64,000 nt of DNA, taken from NCBI GenBank assembly GCA_965217565.1, contig CBDCIS010000003.1:186001-250000 (forward strand). The letters run 5' to 3'. A model generated the notes under the pieces. That model saw nothing but the letters and a program-made list of their open reading frames with translations, did no database searches and was not told the origin of the DNA. Both the position numbers and the translations under genes were made by a program. Origin of the DNA: CBDCIS01 sp965217565. GTDB lineage: Bacteria > Chloroflexota > Dehalococcoidia > Lucifugimonadales > CATOSD01. Positions 61,097-64,000 of this stretch are shown here, piece after piece (position 1 is the first letter of the stretch; each line of letters starts with the position of its first letter).

Positions 61097-62944
61097 ATGC
61101 TGACATCTGAGGAAAGGGAGCAGCTAGCCCTAATCTCCGGGGAACGTGCCCGGCAGACTCTGTCGGAGCTTGTCCAGGGCGCAGAGAGGGTGGTAGGTAG
61201 TCCGGCTGAGCTGGAAGAGGCGCGCCGTGTGCGAGACTTGCTTCAGCCATTCGTGGACTCCTGTGAGCTGGAGTCATACCCAGCCACGAGCTACGTGCGT
61301 GGTCAAGGACGCCTTGAAGTCATCGGACGGGACCCTCTGGAGGTTCCTTGCGAGGTCAACCCTGTGGCGCCCGCCGGTTCTGGGGAAGGTGTTCTGATAG
61401 ACGTCGGGAATGGCACGTGGCGAGACTTCCGCGCACTGGGCAACGTAGAGGGCAGGGTGGCGCTGGCCACGACAACTGAACTCGGTGAAATGGCAAGTAT
61501 TGCCAGGGAGGCCCTCACCCACGGCGTCAAAGCCCTAGTGTACCACATCTCTGGAGTCAGGGACGACCTGATTTCGATACACGGTGTCAATGTGGGTTTG
61601 CCCGTGCTCAGCGTGTCCAACCAGGACGCGGCTCGTCTTCGGCAAGTCTTGTCACAGCCCCGGGAGGTGAGCGTCCGCTTCGAGGCACCGCAGGAGGCTA
61701 CACAGTGTATGTCGGACAACGTCGTGGGCGTGATCGAGGGCACGAGATTCCCCAATGAGGTCGTGTATATCTCCGCCCATCACGATACATGGTTCCAAGG
61801 TGCCAACGACAATCTTTCCAGTGTTGCGGGGTTGGTGGAGTTGGCCCGCCTGTTCCACCGTTTCAGACCCGCGCGCACGGTACGCCTGATAAGCTTTGGA
61901 GGAGAGGAGTCGGGGACACCATTTGACACCGATGCCCAGTACTGGGACAAGGGTTCCAAGGCTTACAGTGTAAGACACCAGGCCACCCTATCCGGCGAGG
62001 GTGATGAGGTCCCCGTCGCGATTGTCAACGCGGAAATCATAGCATACACCGACCAGACCGAAATCCTAACCACGCAGGAGTTGCTACCACTGGTACACGC
62101 TGCTATAGGAGACCTGAACGGCCGTGCCGTTGCAAAGGAACCCGTCCAAGACCCCGAGTCAGCTTGGAGTGGCAGTGACCATTTGTGCTTCCACACCCTT
62201 GGCGTTCCTTCAGTGGTAATGTTTCCGCTGCAAGGGCACGGCGGGCCGGATTTGCCGTCCTACTGGAGCCTTTACCACACTCCGGCTGAGAATATGGAAC
62301 GTGTGGACCAACAAGCTCTGGAGGCCAACATCCGTGCTTGGGCTCTGGTAAGCAGCCGATTGGCCAACGGTGAAGATGGGCTGATTGACCTCAATTCCCT
62401 GGGTGAGGTGGCTGAGCGCGGGTTTGGGACTCTTCCAGAGGCCCAAAGGGTACGTCAGGCGATTCAAGAGGCCATCAACTTCTGCCGAAACTCTGACGCC
62501 AGAAAGACATTACGTCAGTCCCTTTCCTTGAGCCGATTGCTCCACCGTAACCTGTACGCCTTCCACGGCACCAGGACACTGCTCCGCGGTCCGTCAGCAG
62601 AGGAGGCCGTGATCAAGCTGCGAGAAGCGCGCCGTCTCCTGCCTCAGGACCGAGCACGAGCTGTAGAAGCTCTTTCTTCAATCCTCACTGCTGAAGTCTA
62701 CCGTGATTTGAGCAGCGGTCCCTTGGAGAGGTTGCGACAAATTCAGGCGCGCGGCGCAGTGGTTTCACGCTTTCCGCCCTTCTGGCTCGACCTCTCTGAG
62801 ATATGGCAGGCGCTTGAAGGAGAGAATGGTGTTTCCGAGGCCGACGCGTTGTCTCTTCTGGATGACAAAGCCCAAACCATCAGCGAGCAATCCCGGTCGT
62901 GGGCGAGAGGTCTGGTGGCGGATCTGCACGCATTCTGTCAATAG
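61097..62944 (+). CDS. M28-type zinc aminopeptidase-like protein
   Basis: 615 aa. A PA-like domain (about residues 75-190) is inserted in an M28 peptidase fold. Zinc ligands are seen in SAHHDTWFQGANDNLSS (His-x-Asp...Asp) and GGEESG (Glu-Glu), with a late His in LYHTPAENME. The 200-residue helical C-terminal region is unrecognised. No signal peptide is present, so it is probably cytoplasmic. Together with the neighbouring binding protein and amidases it suggests peptide or amide uptake and breakdown. ATG 61097 is used. Confidence 0.8.
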   Translation: MLTSEEREQLALISGERARQTLSELVQGAERVVGSPAELEEARRVRDLLQPFVDSCELESYPATSYVRGQGRLEVIGRDPLEVPCEVNPVAPAGSGEGVLIDVGNGTWRDFRALGNVEGRVALATTTELGEMASIAREALTHGVKALVYHISGVRDDLISIHGVNVGLPVLSVSNQDAARLRQVLSQPREVSVRFEAPQEATQCMSDNVVGVIEGTRFPNEVVYISAHHDTWFQGANDNLSSVAGLVELARLFHRFRPARTVRLISFGGEESGTPFDTDAQYWDKGSKAYSVRHQATLSGEGDEVPVAIVNAEIIAYTDQTEILTTQELLPLVHAAIGDLNGRAVAKEPVQDPESAWSGSDHLCFHTLGVPSVVMFPLQGHGGPDLPSYWSLYHTPAENMERVDQQALEANIRAWALVSSRLANGEDGLIDLNSLGEVAERGFGTLPEAQRVRQAIQEAINFCRNSDARKTLRQSLSLSRLLHRNLYAFHGTRTLLRGPSAEEAVIKLREARRLLPQDRARAVEALSSILTAEVYRDLSSGPLERLRQIQARGAVVSRFPPFWLDLSEIWQALEGENGVSEADALSLLDDKAQTISEQSRSWARGLVADLHAFCQ

Positions 62945-63037
62945 GGTACGTGCCCGCAAATTGTGAGGCTCAGCGTGTGCACGGAAATGAATCTGGTTTG
63001 AGGCATCGTCAGACTACTGCCAGACTTGGAGGAGACA

Positions 63038-64000
63038 ATGGGAAATCTAGACCTGCTGTCCCAAGGGATCACTGAAATCGCTCCGCAGATCCGGGAGCGC
63101 AAGATTTCCCCGGTAGAGTTGACGCAGGCGGCAATTGCCCACGCTGAGAGAATGCAGGATGTTTTGACTTCTTTCATCACTCTCACTCCGGAATTGGCCC
63201 TTCGGCAGGCCCAGGAAATGGAGACGCTCCTTATGCGAGGCGAATATCTGGGGCCCCTTCACGGGATTCCCATAGGCCTCAAGGACATGATTCTCACTCA
63301 GGGAGTACGCACCACCGACGGGGGCAAACCACGGGAGAACTACGTGCCGGAATGGGACGCCCCAGTAGTAGAGAGGTGCAGGGCGGCGGGAGCGGTTCTC
63401 ATAGGCAAGGAAAACATGCACGAGATGGGTGCTGGATTTACTAGTGCCAACGCTTGGTACGGGCACGTGCGCAATCCGTGGGACCTCAATCGCTTTGCCG
63501 GCGGTTCCAGCGGAGGCTCGGCGGCCAATGTAGCTGCATTTGTGACCTTCGCCTCTCTTGGTACGGATGGAGGAGGCTCGGTACGACAGCCATCCGCAGT
63601 CTGCGGGATAGTAGGCCTGAAGCCGACCTATGGCAGAGTCCCCAACCGGGGAGCGCTTGAGGGTATGGATCCAGCCAACTTCCACATAGGCCCTCATACT
63701 CGCTCCGTACGCGACTCCGCCATCGTGCTTCGAGTTATCGCGGGCCATGATGCGCTCGATCCGTCCACCATCCCAATGCCGGTGGAGGACTATGACGCCG
63801 CTCTTGACCGCAGCACTAAAGGCTTGGTTATGGGCATACCGTCCAACCACTTCTTCGAGCCTCTAGATCCTCAGGTAGCAGACGCAGTGTCCAAGGCTAT
63901 CACGGTACTTGAGGAGTTCGGAGTAAAAGCCAAGAAGGTGGAGATCAAACACACCGAGCTTCTCCCCGCAATAAGGGCCGCGACAGCGTCTAGCGTTGTG
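63038..64000 (+). CDS. Amidase (amidase signature family), partial (3' end beyond window)
   Basis: 321 codons without a stop to the window edge. The triad is intact: Lys in GIPIGLKDMIL, Ser in FAGGSSGGSAAN, Ser in TDGGGSVRQPSAVCG, followed by GLKPTYGRVP. It is diverged from the amidase at 53507. ATG 63038 follows GGAGGAGAC. It lies 93 nt after the M28 peptidase gene in the same direction, probably one operon. GatA is the closest well-known relative, but the context is catabolic. Confidence 0.9.
   Translation, partial: MGNLDLLSQGITEIAPQIRERKISPVELTQAAIAHAERMQDVLTSFITLTPELALRQAQEMETLLMRGEYLGPLHGIPIGLKDMILTQGVRTTDGGKPRENYVPEWDAPVVERCRAAGAVLIGKENMHEMGAGFTSANAWYGHVRNPWDLNRFAGGSSGGSAANVAAFVTFASLGTDGGGSVRQPSAVCGIVGLKPTYGRVPNRGALEGMDPANFHIGPHTRSVRDSAIVLRVIAGHDALDPSTIPMPVEDYDAALDRSTKGLVMGIPSNHFFEPLDPQVADAVSKAITVLEEFGVKAKKVEIKHTELLPAIRAATASSVV

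Overview
This 64 kb window is GC-rich bacterial chromosome. The housekeeping genes suit a bacterium in or near Chloroflexota, perhaps the Dehalococcoidia/SAR202 branch. That placement is an inference from gene content: amidohydrolases, an enolase-superfamily enzyme, a luciferase-like monooxygenase, family-5 solute-binding lipoproteins, a SdhE-type succinate dehydrogenase and Thr/Pro-rich lipoprotein linkers. No rRNA operon or other marker is present to confirm it. The genes are dense, with frequent ATGA overlaps and many GTG/TTG starts behind good Shine-Dalgarno sites.

Layout. 1-13.9 kb: mainly catabolic and accessory enzymes (a hotdog dehydratase cut by the window edge, a SelA-like PLP enzyme, two paralogous amidohydrolases, a MoeB/ThiF protein, a thiamine-diphosphate enzyme, a cupin, an alpha/beta hydrolase, an alkaline-phosphatase-superfamily enzyme, a glyoxalase-fold protein, a gamma-carbonic-anhydrase-like protein). 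They are mixed with dispersed repeats, a GIY-YIG gene between two 92-bp direct repeats, and an AT-rich gene with a HEPN-type motif. 13.9-21.6 kb: argS, a lamin-tail lipoprotein, selD, a metallo-beta-lactamase-fold hydrolase, a TPR lipoprotein, an MFS transporter and a hicBA pair. 21.4-32.8 kb (minus strand): an unknown gene, then tyrS, rpe, argH, a MaoC dehydratase and a truncated DUF2283-like gene as a tight operon. Next come a broken DUF262/DUF1524 gene and the argG / APH-like kinase / acyl-CoA dehydrogenase operon. 32.9-37.3 kb (minus): a methyl-transfer operon with a dGTPase-like gene embedded in it. 37.5-41.5 kb: sdhA, a coiled-coil membrane protein, sdhB and an HdrB/SdhE-like subunit. 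41.6-49.3 kb: hflK, hflC, ybeY, dnaX, ybaB, a methyltransferase-nuclease fusion, recR and recO. 49.4-64 kb: a peptide-type ABC importer without ATPases, amidases, an enolase-superfamily enzyme, a luciferase-like monooxygenase, tRNA-Arg(CCT), a decayed IS3-family element, a second binding protein and an M28-type peptidase.

The most notable observation is that selD itself appears to encode a selenoprotein. Its reading frame continues 44 codons upstream of the longest conventional ORF, through an in-frame TGA at the position where SelD proteins carry catalytic Cys or Sec. A perfect 8-bp hairpin with a GTT loop follows at the spacing expected of a bacterial SECIS. By contrast, the in-frame TGA in the DUF262/DUF1524 gene looks like an ordinary nonsense mutation.

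Other leads are: the kinase/acyl-CoA dehydrogenase pair, which resembles the LvaA/LvaC or ACAD10/11 route for 4-hydroxyacyl-CoAs; the methyltransferase-nuclease fusion inside the dnaX-ybaB-recR block; several AT-rich single-gene insertions (HEPN-like, 539-aa unknown, DUF262, dGTPase-like); and the paired repeats around the GIY-YIG gene. All calls come from reading sequence and motifs; no database search was run.
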